DNA from: Akkermansiaceae bacterium
Lineage (GTDB): Bacteria > Verrucomicrobiota > Verrucomicrobiia > Verrucomicrobiales > Akkermansiaceae
NCBI GenBank assembly: GCA_024233135.1
Contig: JACKPZ010000002.1
Coordinates: 218,874 to 282,873 of the forward strand
DNA length: 64,000 bases
Direction: 5' to 3'
Both the position numbers and the translations under genes were made by a program. Positions 17,179-30,018 of the stretch are shown here, piece after piece; the first letter of the stretch is position 1, and the number at the start of each line of letters is the position of its first letter. The notes below the pieces were generated by a model, which did no database searches, was not told where the DNA came from, and worked only from the letters and a program-made list of their open reading frames with translations.

Positions 17179-20100
17179 ATGAAAGCGATTCACGTATTTC
17201 CTTCCATTGTCTGGATCACTCTTGCGGCGACAAGCACGGGAGCGGTCACGTGGGACAACACATCGGCCGACGGCGCGTGGTCCACCGCGGCGAACTGGGA
17301 TGGAGACGTGGAACCGACGTCCGCGGACGATGTCGTTTTCCCGGTCGGACTTGCCGGTGCGGTCACCGCAAGCGGCACGGAGAACGCGTTGAGCCTGAGT
17401 TTCGCCGGAGACTACACGTTGAGCGGAGGCACGGTGGCCCTGGCATCGGGAAACAGCATCACGGTGGATGACGGCGTGACGGCGACCATCCAATCCACGC
17501 TCAACATCACCGACGGGCTCGCCAAACTCGGGAACGGCACGCTGGTTTTGGGTGCGAACAACACCAACACAACCGGCAACACGATCCATGCGGGCACCCT
17601 GAGGATCGAGTCGACCAATGCGATGGGCGGAACGACTTCGGTGACGACGGTGAACGACGGCACGTTCCTCGTGTTCGCGGACGGGATTTCGAGCAGCCGG
17701 AACATCACGCTCATGCATGGCGGCACCGTTGCGGGGAATGGAACGGCGACGAACGGCGGCATCACCACGATCGACGCCGCCGCGACCTCGGTGAGTTTCG
17801 CAACGGATGCGTCGAGCGACCTGCTGATCCAAGGGAACGGCTCCAACGACCTGACAGGCGGATCGGCATCGACCGTGGCCGCCATTACCGGCCCCGGCAG
17901 CGTGCGCCTGGGCTTCGCGAGCAACTTCACCGGCTCGTGGAACATCCCGGAAGGCGTGCTGGAAATCGGCAACGCGACGGCCTTGGGCAACCAAACGACG
18001 TCTTCCGTGACGCTTTCCGGCGGCACGCTTTCGGCACGGCTGAACACCGCGACCAACTTCGGCACGGGCTCGCCCGCGGCGCAGCTCCTCATGACCGCGG
18101 ACAGCGGTCTGCGGAGCGACCGGACAAGCGTGAGCGCGGGCGTGACGCACACGCTCGGAACGCTTTCGATGGGTGGTCAGACACTGACGGTGGAACCCGG
18201 GCCGAACGTCAACAGCGGCACGGCCGGGATCACGCTGGGTGACGTCACAATCACCGGCGATCCGGCTTTCGCGGTGAACGACAGCGGGTCGGTGAACGGC
18301 AAGCTGACAACGGGATCGATTCTTGGCGGAGGCGTGTCGCGCGCGCTGCTGAAATCCGGGGCCGGCGATCTGACCGTGATCGGAGGAACAACGGATCTGG
18401 TGAGCGGTTCGAGTTTCGTGGCAACGGGCGGCGGGACGATCGAGATGCAGTTTCCCGATCTTGGCGCGGCGGGGACGATCGCGGTGAGCGACGCGCAGAA
18501 TCCGTTCGGCGCGGCGAGTGTTTCGATCACCGATGGCGGTCTCAACCTGGTGGCGAACGGGTCCGGCACCAATGCGGCGCAGACCTATCAGGTGGGCAAT
18601 GACTTCACGTTTGGCGGCACGTTCACGCTCGATGCGAACCGGAAATCCGGCAACAACGCCAACAAGACCTTCGAACTGCCGGGCGCGACGCTGATGGCGG
18701 GCACCGAGGTGACGATGGTCGGCGACAACACACACGGCGTGGTGCTCACCGGTCCGCTCGCGCTGACGGGCGACGCGACCTTGAAAGGCGTGGACATCAC
18801 CAGCCGCGACGGACTGCTGACATTGGACGGAGGCATCACGGGCGGGCCCGGCGACGCGCTGACCGTCGGCGGCGGGACCAGTCCGCTGAACCTGACGGTG
18901 AACGCATCCTCCACCTACGGCGGCGGAACGACGGTGACCGGAAGCAACGTGACATTGAATGCGGTGGACGCGCTCGGCACCGGCCCGCTGACGATGACCG
19001 GCGGCTCGATGATCGTGAACACGGCCGACGCCCTCAACGGCACGGTGATTCTGAACGGTGGCTCGCTGCGGGTGAACGGCACGGACCTGCTGGCCACGAA
19101 TCCACTGGTGCTCGGCGGCGGAGCGGTTGAGTTCCGGAACAACACCGGCGCGACCGTGCAAACCGGCGGAGTGACGGTGAGCGGCGCCAGTTCGCTGCTG
19201 GTGGGCAACAACGGCAGCGGCTCTTTGCAGACGATGGTTTTCCCGACGCTGGACGTGTCCGGCGACACGACGCTGACGGTCACCACTGCGAATTCCTACA
19301 TCCCGGAAATCCAAAGTCTCGATCTGGCCGGCGACCTGACGCTGAATCAGACCGGCACGATGAGGATCGGTGCGATCACCGAGGACATTTCCTCCCGCAG
19401 CCTGATCAAGACGGGCACCGGCACGCTGGAACTCAATGGCACCGGCCTGCACAGCGGCGGCACCGAGGTGCTGGCCGGCATCCTGCAGGTGAACGATGGC
19501 TCCGCGCTCGGCACGGGAACCCTGACACTCGGTGACACGAGCGGAACGGCCACTGCGACCGCGCGCTTCGCGGCGGGGCTCACAGTTCCGAACGACATCG
19601 TGGCAAGAAACGGCGGCACCGGCGCGCTGACGCTGGATGCGGTGAGCGGAAACGTGATCTGGTCGGGCGACGTGGACCTGCAGCGCACCATGACGGTGGA
19701 CAACGGAAACGCGGCATTGGCATCGACACTCTCCGGGACGATCAGCGGCGCGGGCGGGCTGACGAAAGTGAGTGCGGGCGAGGTGGTTCTTTCCAACGCG
19801 GCGAACAGTTTCGGCTCCGGCGACCCGGCGGACGTTACGATCAGTGACGGCGTGGTCACGGTTCCCTCCGACGGTGCGTTGGGCAACGCCGCAAACGGCG
19901 TGACGTTGGGTGGCACGGACGGTGTGCTGAAAATCGACGGCACCTTCAGCAGCGCGCGGACGATCACCGGCACCGGCACTTCGACGGGCGTGGCGGTCAC
20001 CTCCGGCAATGAGTTCACACTGACCTCACCGCTGGCGGGATCGGGAGCGATCGTGAAAAGCGACGCCGGAACGATGACGATCGACCCGGCGGTGGACAGC

Positions 20101-23100
20101 AGCGGACGCGGCCCGGCAACCACGGGGATCACCGGCGGGGTGCTGCGTGTGCAAGGCCAGAAGGCGCTGAGCGACGGCGGTCCGTTCACGCTCAACGGCA
20201 CGTCCGGCACGCTCGAACTGTTGGTCGATGCGAACACGGATTTCGGGCATCCACTCACAGCGAATGGCAACGGCACTTCCATCCATGTGGACCGTGCGAT
20301 CGGTGGCACGGGAACAAATGGACGGCACCGACTCGGAGACGTGAGCACGACATCCGGCAATCTGACGGTGACCGGCGCCAACGGATACGGCCTCTCGCTC
20401 GGGGCCTTCACGACAACTTCGAACAATACCTTGGGCAACGACGCGCCGGCTCCGCTGCAACTCGACTCGCTGACAGGCGAGCACGGCAACTCCACCCGCA
20501 CGATGACCGTGAGCGGAAGCGGCGACATCGAGGTGCTCGGCGCGATCGGCACCGGGACCGGCACCGGTTCCTACCGGTTGACGAAAACCGGCGAAGGCAC
20601 GTTCCGCTTCGGCACCAGCGTCACCGGCTTCGGAAACATCGTGACCGTGCGCGACGGCACGCTCGACCTGAACGGCTTGACCTATCTGGCAGAAAGCCTG
20701 GTTCTGGGCGGCGGCGCTTCGGTTTCCGGGGCTCACATCGACACCAGCGGCGGCACCCTGCAACTGGCATCCGGCCTGAGTTTCAACTCCGCAAGCCCGC
20801 CACCGGAAGGCGCGCGGATCACCGGCAGCGTGGACCTCGGAACCAACCCGCAGACCTTCGCGGTGAACAACAGCACCGGTGCGGCGCTGGACCTCACCAT
20901 CGACGGCCCGATCACCGGGACCGCCGGAGCCGCGATTTCCAAAACCGGAACCGGAACCTTCCGGATGACAGGTGCCGGCAACACGTATCCCGGCCTCACC
21001 TCGATCACGTCCGGCGCGTTGGAACTCGGAAAATCCTCCGGCGACGCCATCACCTCCGGCGGATTGTCGGCGGAAAACGTCAACGTATCACTGCTCGCGA
21101 CCACCCAGATCGCGGACACCGCGCCGGTGACCTTGAGCGGCGCGAACGACACGGTTCTGGATCTCAATGATTTCACCGAAACCATCGGTGCGCTGACCCT
21201 CACCCAGACCGACAGCTTCGACTACACCGCGGTCCGCACGGGAGCCGCCGGCACCCTCGTCCTCAACGGCGGCATGGTGTTGAACAACAACACGAACTCG
21301 TCGTTCTCCGACGGCCGCGAGGTGGTGATCACCGGCAGTGGAACCGACGTCACGCCTGCCAACGACGGCACGCTCGATCTCGGCGGCGCGGTGCGGACGA
21401 TCGAGGTTTCAACCACCACCACCGGCACCAACGAGACCAAGGCGAACGCGACGATCGAAACCCAGATCGTCAATGGCGGCATCCTCAAGACCGGCGCGCG
21501 CACCCTGATCCTGAGCCACCCGAACAACACCTTCGCCGGCGACCTCGTCATCGCCGAGGGCTCGGTCAAACCCGCGACACCGGCATCGCTCGGAACCGGC
21601 ACGGTGAGCTTCGCCAACACCGGAGCCGCCAGCGCCGGAATCGACCTCGGAGCATTCACCGGAACCTATTCCGATCCCTTCACAATCGCCGGAAGCGGCT
21701 CCGGCAGCACCACCATCACCTACTCCGCCGCGGCACCGTCGACGCTGGAACTCAGCGGCGGATTCACGCTCGAACGCGATATCACCTTCGATGTCGTGAA
21801 CGGCAGCGTGAATCCCGCGGATTGCGCGGTGTTGAACGTGACGGGGACCATCGACGACGGCGCCTTCACCGCCGGCGTGACCAAGACCGGCGACGGTCTC
21901 CTCGATCTGGCGGCGGGCAACACCTACAGCGGTGCGACCACGATCATGGGAGGAACGCTGCGCATTCCCGCGGAGAGCGCCTTGGGTGACGGGACCTCCG
22001 CACTGACGATCGACGGCGGCTGTCTCCACGCCACGGGTTCGATGGTTCTCACGCACGATGTCGTCTTCGGTCCGGACGGAGGAAACCTGCGGGTCGATGG
22101 ACCGGCGGTCGTCGAAATCCCCGGCGACCTCGCGTGGGATGCGGGTGAAAGCTCGTTCTATGGTTCGGGCACCACCATTCTATCAGGAACGACCAGCGGC
22201 GGCGGCGGCGATCTCGAACTCGGCAAGCCGACCGCGTTCGCACCGGGGACCTTCGGCGACACCTCCGCCTTCGGACACGTGCTATCGCTGCGCGGCACGA
22301 GCGCCCTGCCGCCCGGAAACCTGAACCTCACCAACAACGCCGTGCTCGAACTCGGCAACGGAGACTTCACCCGCGCGCTCGGCACCGGCGCCGGAGAGGT
22401 GCAACTCGACACCGCCGTCGGCGCGGGATGGGCGGCCCATGGCGCGGACCGCGTGGTGAACCTCGGCGGAGCTTCCGCCACCGTGGTCATGGGGCAATCA
22501 TCCCCACCGTTCCTGTTCAAGATCGTCAGTGGCAACGACTACGGCAGACTCATCCTCGGCAGCGCGACGGCCACCCATCAGATCGACTTCCAGAACCCGA
22601 TCGAACTCGACAACGGCGCGAGTTTCGTTTCCCGCACGATCGAGACGCGGAACGGTTCGGCAGCCACCGATGCGCTGCTTTCCGGAGGCATCACCCAAAG
22701 CGCGGATCCGAACACGACCTACACCTCGCTTTCCTTCACGGGCGACGGCACCGCGGAGGTGTCCGGAACCATGAGCGGCGAAATCGATGTCAACGTGACC
22801 GGCACCAACACGCTCCGCCTCACGGGAACCAACAGTCACTATGGCGACTACTATCTCTCCGACGGCACCTTGGTGATCGGCGGCGACGCGAGTCTCGGCA
22901 CCCCGGAGAACATCTACGTCGAAACCACGGGAACCATGGATGTTTCCACCCTCACCTCTCCCGTCGGGCTCCCGCCCGGCGGTTACTTCCAGATGGACGG
23001 AACGCTCTTCGGAGACGTGGCGACGGAATCCTACTTCGAGGGCCACGGTTCGGTCAGCGGCGACCTTCACGCGCTCCCCGGTTGCTATTTCTTCCCGAAT

Positions 23101-24066
23101 ACCGGCGGAACCCTATCGGTGGGTGGCGATTTCACGCTCGATGCCACCGCCTTCGTCGAGTTTTTCGCGAACGGACTCGTTCCGGACACGAATTTCAACC
23201 GGATGTCGGTCACCGGCGCGGTGAATCTATCAGGCGACCTGAGCATCTCCGCTTCCAACCTCGTTGAAGGCGACTCGATCGTTTGCATTCTGAACGACGG
23301 CACCGACGCGATCAACGGCACCTTCACCGGACTCCCGGAGGGGGCCGGCATTCCGATCGGCGACGGACTTGCGCTGCAGGTGACTTATCAAGCGAACGGC
23401 GACGGTGGTTCCGTCGGCAACGACTTCGGCGTCACGGTGGTTGTGGACACCTTCAGCACCGACTTTTCCATCGCCGGAGACGGTCCGGTGGTCGTCGCAC
23501 CTTCGGATGAAATCGTCATCAACTACACCATCGACAACCCCGGCCCGGGAGACATCACGGACGGCACCTTGGAAGTCACCCTGCCGCTCAACGCCACCTT
23601 CATGAGTTCCACACCCGCCGGCACGGTGGGGGCGGGAGTCCTGTCCATCACCCTGCCCACGCTCACGGCTCCGGATTCCACCAACGTCGAACTTCGCCTG
23701 ACCGCACCGGGGGCACCCGACCTGGTGAGTGTCGAAGCAACAGTGTCGAGTTCGACACTCGATCCGAACACCGGCAACAACACCTACACGAACGTGATCG
23801 CGGTGCTGCCCGGCGGAGCACCATTGTTCAGCAGCGTCGGCACGGACGGCGGAGGCAACCTCGACCTGTCGTTTGAAACCGTGGACGGAGTGCTCTACGT
23901 GATCCAAAGTTCACTGGACCTGATCCACTGGCAGCTTGAGAGCCAGCACTTCGGCACCGGTTCCCCCGTCATGCTGTCGTTTCCCTTTGCGGAAGACCGG
24001 GAGTTCTTCCGCCTCGGAGTCTCTCCCCAAGATGGCAATACGGGTGGACCTCCGATCGGCGAGTGA
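17179..24066 (+). CDS. Giant autotransporter-associated beta-strand repeat protein
   Basis: 2295 residues from ATG 17179, with signal peptide MKAIHVFPSIVWITLAATSTGA. The N-terminus VTWDNTSADGAWSTAANWDGD is the usual start of this class. The body is a long Gly/Thr/Asn-rich beta-solenoid carrying autotransporter-associated repeats, for example LAKLGNGTLVLGANNTN, LIKTGTGTLELNGTG, ISKTGTGTFRMTGAGNTYPG and VTKTGDGLLDLAAGNTYSG. A DUF11-like domain (IDNPGPGDITDGTLEVTLP) sits near residues 2090-2205. The C-terminal module ends EDREFFRLGVSPQ, with no autotransporter barrel and no PEP-CTERM motif, so export beyond the periplasm needs another route. It is expected to be an extracellular or surface fibre; ligand unknown. 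Confidence 0.88.
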   Translation: MKAIHVFPSIVWITLAATSTGAVTWDNTSADGAWSTAANWDGDVEPTSADDVVFPVGLAGAVTASGTENALSLSFAGDYTLSGGTVALASGNSITVDDGVTATIQSTLNITDGLAKLGNGTLVLGANNTNTTGNTIHAGTLRIESTNAMGGTTSVTTVNDGTFLVFADGISSSRNITLMHGGTVAGNGTATNGGITTIDAAATSVSFATDASSDLLIQGNGSNDLTGGSASTVAAITGPGSVRLGFASNFTGSWNIPEGVLEIGNATALGNQTTSSVTLSGGTLSARLNTATNFGTGSPAAQLLMTADSGLRSDRTSVSAGVTHTLGTLSMGGQTLTVEPGPNVNSGTAGITLGDVTITGDPAFAVNDSGSVNGKLTTGSILGGGVSRALLKSGAGDLTVIGGTTDLVSGSSFVATGGGTIEMQFPDLGAAGTIAVSDAQNPFGAASVSITDGGLNLVANGSGTNAAQTYQVGNDFTFGGTFTLDANRKSGNNANKTFELPGATLMAGTEVTMVGDNTHGVVLTGPLALTGDATLKGVDITSRDGLLTLDGGITGGPGDALTVGGGTSPLNLTVNASSTYGGGTTVTGSNVTLNAVDALGTGPLTMTGGSMIVNTADALNGTVILNGGSLRVNGTDLLATNPLVLGGGAVEFRNNTGATVQTGGVTVSGASSLLVGNNGSGSLQTMVFPTLDVSGDTTLTVTTANSYIPEIQSLDLAGDLTLNQTGTMRIGAITEDISSRSLIKTGTGTLELNGTGLHSGGTEVLAGILQVNDGSALGTGTLTLGDTSGTATATARFAAGLTVPNDIVARNGGTGALTLDAVSGNVIWSGDVDLQRTMTVDNGNAALASTLSGTISGAGGLTKVSAGEVVLSNAANSFGSGDPADVTISDGVVTVPSDGALGNAANGVTLGGTDGVLKIDGTFSSARTITGTGTSTGVAVTSGNEFTLTSPLAGSGAIVKSDAGTMTIDPAVDSSGRGPATTGITGGVLRVQGQKALSDGGPFTLNGTSGTLELLVDANTDFGHPLTANGNGTSIHVDRAIGGTGTNGRHRLGDVSTTSGNLTVTGANGYGLSLGAFTTTSNNTLGNDAPAPLQLDSLTGEHGNSTRTMTVSGSGDIEVLGAIGTGTGTGSYRLTKTGEGTFRFGTSVTGFGNIVTVRDGTLDLNGLTYLAESLVLGGGASVSGAHIDTSGGTLQLASGLSFNSASPPPEGARITGSVDLGTNPQTFAVNNSTGAALDLTIDGPITGTAGAAISKTGTGTFRMTGAGNTYPGLTSITSGALELGKSSGDAITSGGLSAENVNVSLLATTQIADTAPVTLSGANDTVLDLNDFTETIGALTLTQTDSFDYTAVRTGAAGTLVLNGGMVLNNNTNSSFSDGREVVITGSGTDVTPANDGTLDLGGAVRTIEVSTTTTGTNETKANATIETQIVNGGILKTGARTLILSHPNNTFAGDLVIAEGSVKPATPASLGTGTVSFANTGAASAGIDLGAFTGTYSDPFTIAGSGSGSTTITYSAAAPSTLELSGGFTLERDITFDVVNGSVNPADCAVLNVTGTIDDGAFTAGVTKTGDGLLDLAAGNTYSGATTIMGGTLRIPAESALGDGTSALTIDGGCLHATGSMVLTHDVVFGPDGGNLRVDGPAVVEIPGDLAWDAGESSFYGSGTTILSGTTSGGGGDLELGKPTAFAPGTFGDTSAFGHVLSLRGTSALPPGNLNLTNNAVLELGNGDFTRALGTGAGEVQLDTAVGAGWAAHGADRVVNLGGASATVVMGQSSPPFLFKIVSGNDYGRLILGSATATHQIDFQNPIELDNGASFVSRTIETRNGSAATDALLSGGITQSADPNTTYTSLSFTGDGTAEVSGTMSGEIDVNVTGTNTLRLTGTNSHYGDYYLSDGTLVIGGDASLGTPENIYVETTGTMDVSTLTSPVGLPPGGYFQMDGTLFGDVATESYFEGHGSVSGDLHALPGCYFFPNTGGTLSVGGDFTLDATAFVEFFANGLVPDTNFNRMSVTGAVNLSGDLSISASNLVEGDSIVCILNDGTDAINGTFTGLPEGAGIPIGDGLALQVTYQANGDGGSVGNDFGVTVVVDTFSTDFSIAGDGPVVVAPSDEIVINYTIDNPGPGDITDGTLEVTLPLNATFMSSTPAGTVGAGVLSITLPTLTAPDSTNVELRLTAPGAPDLVSVEATVSSSTLDPNTGNNTYTNVIAVLPGGAPLFSSVGTDGGGNLDLSFETVDGVLYVIQSSLDLIHWQLESQHFGTGSPVMLSFPFAEDREFFRLGVSPQDGNTGGPPIGE

Positions 24067-24102
24067 TTCCGCCCCGCTCCCGACCGCCGCGATTCGTTGC
24101 AT

Positions 24103-24138
24103 GAAAAATCCCGCCCGGACACCGCGTCCGGACGGGAT
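24103..24138 (-). terminator. Intrinsic terminator of clpC
   Basis: Two 13-base arms (24108-24120 and 24126-24138) pair with a single C-A mismatch around a 5-base loop. On the minus strand the hairpin is followed at once by TTTTT (AAAAA at 24103-24107). It lies 24 bp beyond the clpC stop codon and fits a rho-independent terminator for the mcsA-mcsB-clpC operon. Confidence 0.8.
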
Positions 24139-24161
24139 ATCGGGAATCGCTTCCGCGGATC

Positions 24162-26692
<2,531 letters not shown>

Positions 26693-26696
<4 letters not shown>

Positions 26697-27820
26697 GAGT
26701 CGCCGGGGTTGTTGGGCTCGGCGGAGGACTTTCTTCCATCCGCCTTCAAACGATTATCAGGGGAATCGAGGGATTGCAAACGAGAGCGCACGATTTCCGC
26801 GCGGATCGCGTCCCGCTCCTCGGGGCCGAGTTTCCGGCCGGAATGGAGCTGGAGGTGCGCCGGTTGGATGTCGAGAAGCAGGGTGTCGCAGGCGATCACG
26901 GATTCCGGCGGGAAAAACCCGAGGGATCCGCCGAGCCGCAGCAGGGAGAGCAGGTTGAGCGCCTCCTTGGACTCGATGATGTGGGCGTGGCGCAGGATGC
27001 CATAGGCGCGGCCCACCTTGTCGGCGACCATGTCCGGATCGTCCTCCAACAGCTTCTCGCGGGCGTTCCGCTCGTGGGTGGCGACCTGGGCGATCACGCG
27101 TTCGAGCCGGCGGATGATGGTTTCCTCCGTCTCGCCGAGCGTCGATTGGTTGGAAATCTGGTAGAGGTTTCCAAGCGATTCGGTGCCCTCGCCGTAGAGT
27201 CCGCGCACGGCGAGGCCGATCTTGCTGACGGCTTGCAGCACCTGGCCGATCTGGTCGCTGAGGACCAGGCCGGGGAGATGGAGCATGGCGGACGCGCGCA
27301 GGCCGGTGCCGAGATTCGTCGGGCAGGTGGTAAGATAGCCGAGGTTCGAGTCAAAGGCGAACTCGAGCGATTCCTCGAGTTCCGAATCGAGCTCGCTGAG
27401 CGCGGTGTAGGCGTCGGAGAGCTGCAGGCCGGGGCGGATCGCCTGCATCCGCAGGTGGTCCTCCTCGTTGAGCATCATCGAGAACGACTGGCGGCGTTCG
27501 ATCACCGTGGCGGATCCGTCGCCGCGGGCCGCGAGTTCACGGGAAATCAGATGGCGCTCGACGAGCACCTGTTTCTGCACGGACGAAAGGTCGCCAAGCT
27601 CCTGCGAAAAGGCGTCCTTCATCGGCGCGAGGGACTCGACGGCCGGACGCATGAGATCGAGCGCGGCGGCGCGTTGCTCGCGTTTCGCCCAGCCGGGGAA
27701 CGAATGCTTGCGGAGGTTGCGCGCGAGGCGGATGCGGGAAGTGAGCACGGCGTCGTGCTCCCCCGCCCCGCCGGTCATCCAGTCGGCCGGGTGTTTGATG
27801 AGGGTGGAAAAGCGCATCAT
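26693..27820 (-). CDS. mcsB: Protein arginine kinase McsB
   Basis: 375 residues (ATG 27820; a second ATG three bases on is equally possible). It is a guanidino-kinase homologue that phosphorylates arginine side chains of proteins, marking them for ClpC. Visible signatures are LTSRIRLARNL (substrate loop), SDAYTALSELDSELEE, the catalytic-region string TTCPTNLGTGLRASAMLHLP, and IRRLERVIAQVATHERNARE. The C-terminal phospho-arginine-sensing motif appears as EERDAIRAEIVR. It lies between mcsA (16 bp upstream) and clpC (4-bp overlap). No ctsR repressor gene is present beside it, unlike in Firmicutes. Confidence 0.94.
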
Positions 27821-27836
27821 GGCAGGACGTCGGGTT

Positions 27837-28349
27837 TCACGTTTGCTGGGATGCCTGGAGGTTGCGGATCTCGTCGCGGATGCCCGCGGCTTCCTCGTAG
27901 CTTTCGGAAAGGATCGCCTGGTCGAGCCGGGCGCGAAGTTCCTCGAGGCGCTGGTCGAGCACCTGTTTCGCCATCAGGCCGGCCGGAACTTTGCCAGAAT
28001 GCACGGTGCCCTTGTGCATGCCGCGTACCATCTGGCCGACTTCTTCGCGGAACGTGGTGTAGCACTCGCTGCAGCCGAAACGCCGGACGCGCCGGAGGTC
28101 TTCGAGGGTGAATCCGCAGTTCGGGCAGGCGCGACCGCCTCCGGAGCCACCCTTTGGCACCACGGGCAGCGGGGCTGCCGCGGTGGGTGCGGTGCCGCCG
28201 AGCAGCACATCCGCCAGCGAGAATCCCGTCGGATCCGTGACCCCGCGCTCCTTGGCGCAGTCCTCGCAGAGGCAGACCTTCTTCATCTTCCCCTCGATGA
28301 GCTGGGTGAGGAAGACGGTGGCTTTGGAGTCACAGAAATCGCATTTCAT
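27837..28349 (-). CDS. mcsA: McsA-type zinc-finger/UVR activator protein
   Basis: 170 residues. Four CxxC pairs form two zinc-binding modules (CDFCDSKATVFL...CLCEDCAKERG and CPNCGFTLEDLRRVRRFGC...C). They are followed by a C-terminal UvrB/UvrC motif (LDQRLEELRARLDQAILSES...AAGIRDEIRNL). McsA activates the McsB arginine kinase and bridges to ClpC. A Pro/Ala/Gly-rich linker (GGTAPTAAAPLPVVPKGGSG) separates the zinc modules. First gene of the mcsA-mcsB-clpC set; ilvE lies 79 bp upstream on the same strand. Confidence 0.9.
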   Translation of the reverse strand: MKCDFCDSKATVFLTQLIEGKMKKVCLCEDCAKERGVTDPTGFSLADVLLGGTAPTAAAPLPVVPKGGSGGGRACPNCGFTLEDLRRVRRFGCSECYTTFREEVGQMVRGMHKGTVHSGKVPAGLMAKQVLDQRLEELRARLDQAILSESYEEAAGIRDEIRNLQASQQT

Positions 28350-28428
28350 TCTTCGTCGGACACCATTGCGGTTCCCGGTGGAAAACGCGAACGGATTTTG
28401 AGTTCGGCGGTCGGGCTGGGTTCGGGTT

Positions 28429-29298
28429 TCAGGAAACCGGCGTGCCGGTCGAGAGGGCGAGCTTGTGGAAGGCGTCGAGGAAGCGTCCGGTGAACGGACC
28501 CGGCTTGCCGCTGCCGATGACGCGGCGGTCCAGCGCCACCACCGGGATCACCTCGGCGGCGGTGCCGGTGAGGAAACACTCGTCGGCGGTGAAGATGTCG
28601 TAGCGGGTGAGCGAGCGCTCGATGACGGGCACGCCCAGGTCGCGGGCGAGCTCGATGATCACGCCGCGGGTGATGCCGTCGAGCGCGCCGTCGCTGATGA
28701 GCGGCGTGTGCAGTTCGCCGTTCTTGATGAGGAACAGGTTGTCGCCCGTGCATTCGGCGACGTATCCCTGCTCGTTGAGCATCACGGCTTCGAGGGCGTT
28801 GGCCTGGATGGCTTCCACCTTGGCCATGATGTTGTTGAGGTAGTTGAGCGACTTCACCTGCGGCATCAACGCGCCCGGCGCGGGCCGGCGGGTGGCGCAG
28901 GTGATGATCGAGAGACCGTTCTGATAGTGCTCGTCCGGATAGAGTTTGATGGACGACGCGATGATGAACATCGTCGGCTTCGGGCAGAGGTAGGGGTTGA
29001 GCCCGAGCTCGCCGGCACCACGGGTGACGACCAGCCGGATGTAGCCGTCGGTCAGTCCGTTGGCGGCGACGGTTTCACAGGTGAAGCGGCAGACCTCCTC
29101 CTGCGTCCATGGCAGGTCGAGGATGATCGCGCGCGAGGAATCGAACAAACGCCGGACGTGTTCCTCCAACCGGAACACGCGTCCGTTGTAAAAACGGATG
29201 CCTTCGAAGACACCGTCGCCATAAAGCACACCGTGATCGAACACCGAGATCTTCGCCTCGGACTCGTCCACCAGTTTTCCGTCGAGCCAGATTTTCAT
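28429..29298 (-). CDS. ilvE: Branched-chain amino acid aminotransferase (class IV)
   Basis: 289 residues. It is a PLP-dependent class IV aminotransferase, expected to interconvert Leu/Ile/Val and their 2-oxo acids. Features are DHGVLYGDGVFEGIRFYNGR, the lysine-bearing PQVKSLNYLNNIMAK, EAVMLNEQGYVAECTGDNLF and FLTGTAAEVIPVVALDRRVIG. The class motif E(x)LTGTAAEV is intact. D-amino-acid transaminase or 4-amino-4-deoxychorismate lyase are possible relatives, but VFEGIR and the TAAEV ending favour IlvE. It may be co-transcribed with mcsA. Confidence 0.92.
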   Translation of the reverse strand: MKIWLDGKLVDESEAKISVFDHGVLYGDGVFEGIRFYNGRVFRLEEHVRRLFDSSRAIILDLPWTQEEVCRFTCETVAANGLTDGYIRLVVTRGAGELGLNPYLCPKPTMFIIASSIKLYPDEHYQNGLSIITCATRRPAPGALMPQVKSLNYLNNIMAKVEAIQANALEAVMLNEQGYVAECTGDNLFLIKNGELHTPLISDGALDGITRGVIIELARDLGVPVIERSLTRYDIFTADECFLTGTAAEVIPVVALDRRVIGSGKPGPFTGRFLDAFHKLALSTGTPVS

Positions 29299-29403
29299 GT
29301 AGGTTGTCGCGCCAAGCGTAGGTGCCGCTCGGCCGCTGGCAAGCGGAAGAATGAACGCGGTTGCGGGAGGCCGGAACGGGGGGCTCTCCCATGGCTGGGA
29401 GAC

Positions 29404-29982
29404 TCAGTCGTCGCCTTCCTTCGCTTTCTTCCCCTTGTCGCCCGAGAGGACGTTCCAATCCACCGGCCCGTGGTCGAGACGGTGAAGCTCGCTGGCATAG
29501 ACGGCGTCCTCGTTGCGCGGGTCGATCTCCGCGGCGAGCGCCACGAACAAGCGGGCGAAACTCGTGTTTTCCGAACCTCCCTGTTTTTCCAGAAGGTCCG
29601 CGCGGGTCAGCAACAACCGGGCGAAGGCCTGCGATCCGAGCACGCCATCGACCTTCTCGGGCAGCAGGCCCTTGCCGAGTTGGAAATTCACCACCACCGC
29701 GCGCTTGTTGCGCGGCGAGAGCTGGAACGCGAGCGCGAGCATGTGCCGCGCGGACTCAAGCGCCTCCTTCGATGCCTTCTGATCGACCACCAGGTTCGCC
29801 GCCTGCGACGCGAGGTGGGTGGCGTATTCGTCCCGTTCGGAGTCGAGCATCCCGAGATCCCGCGAGACCCGTCCGCCCGGGTTTTCGATCGGTTTCCACT
29901 CGATCTTCGGTGCCGGTGCCGCGGAAACCGTCAGCAGCATGGTCAGCCAAATCGTGGTCACCGCTTGCCAACTTCGCTTCAC
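29404..29982 (-). CDS. Secreted TPR-like hypothetical protein
   Basis: 192 residues using a GTG start at 29982, chosen because it yields a signal peptide (VKRSWQAVTTIWLTMLLTVSAAPAP). The mature part is helical with alternating small and large residues (SARHMLALAFQLSPRNKRAVVVNFQLGKG, FARLFVALAAEIDPRNEDAVYASEL), similar to tetratricopeptide repeats (two or three units). The C-terminus is lysine-rich (SGDKGKKAKEGDD). No catalytic motif. The start is divergent from the folate gene, 36 bp away. Confidence 0.65.
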   Translation of the reverse strand: MKRSWQAVTTIWLTMLLTVSAAPAPKIEWKPIENPGGRVSRDLGMLDSERDEYATHLASQAANLVVDQKASKEALESARHMLALAFQLSPRNKRAVVVNFQLGKGLLPEKVDGVLGSQAFARLLLTRADLLEKQGGSENTSFARLFVALAAEIDPRNEDAVYASELHRLDHGPVDWNVLSGDKGKKAKEGDD

Positions 29983-30018
29983 AAGGCGAAAGGATGGGAG
30001 CAAACCCCTCCTTGGCAA

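Noticed and set aside
17143..19452. 769-residue minus-strand open frame inside the repeat protein
   Set aside because: Antisense of a glycine/threonine-rich repeat gene; the composition is an artefact and no motif is seen.
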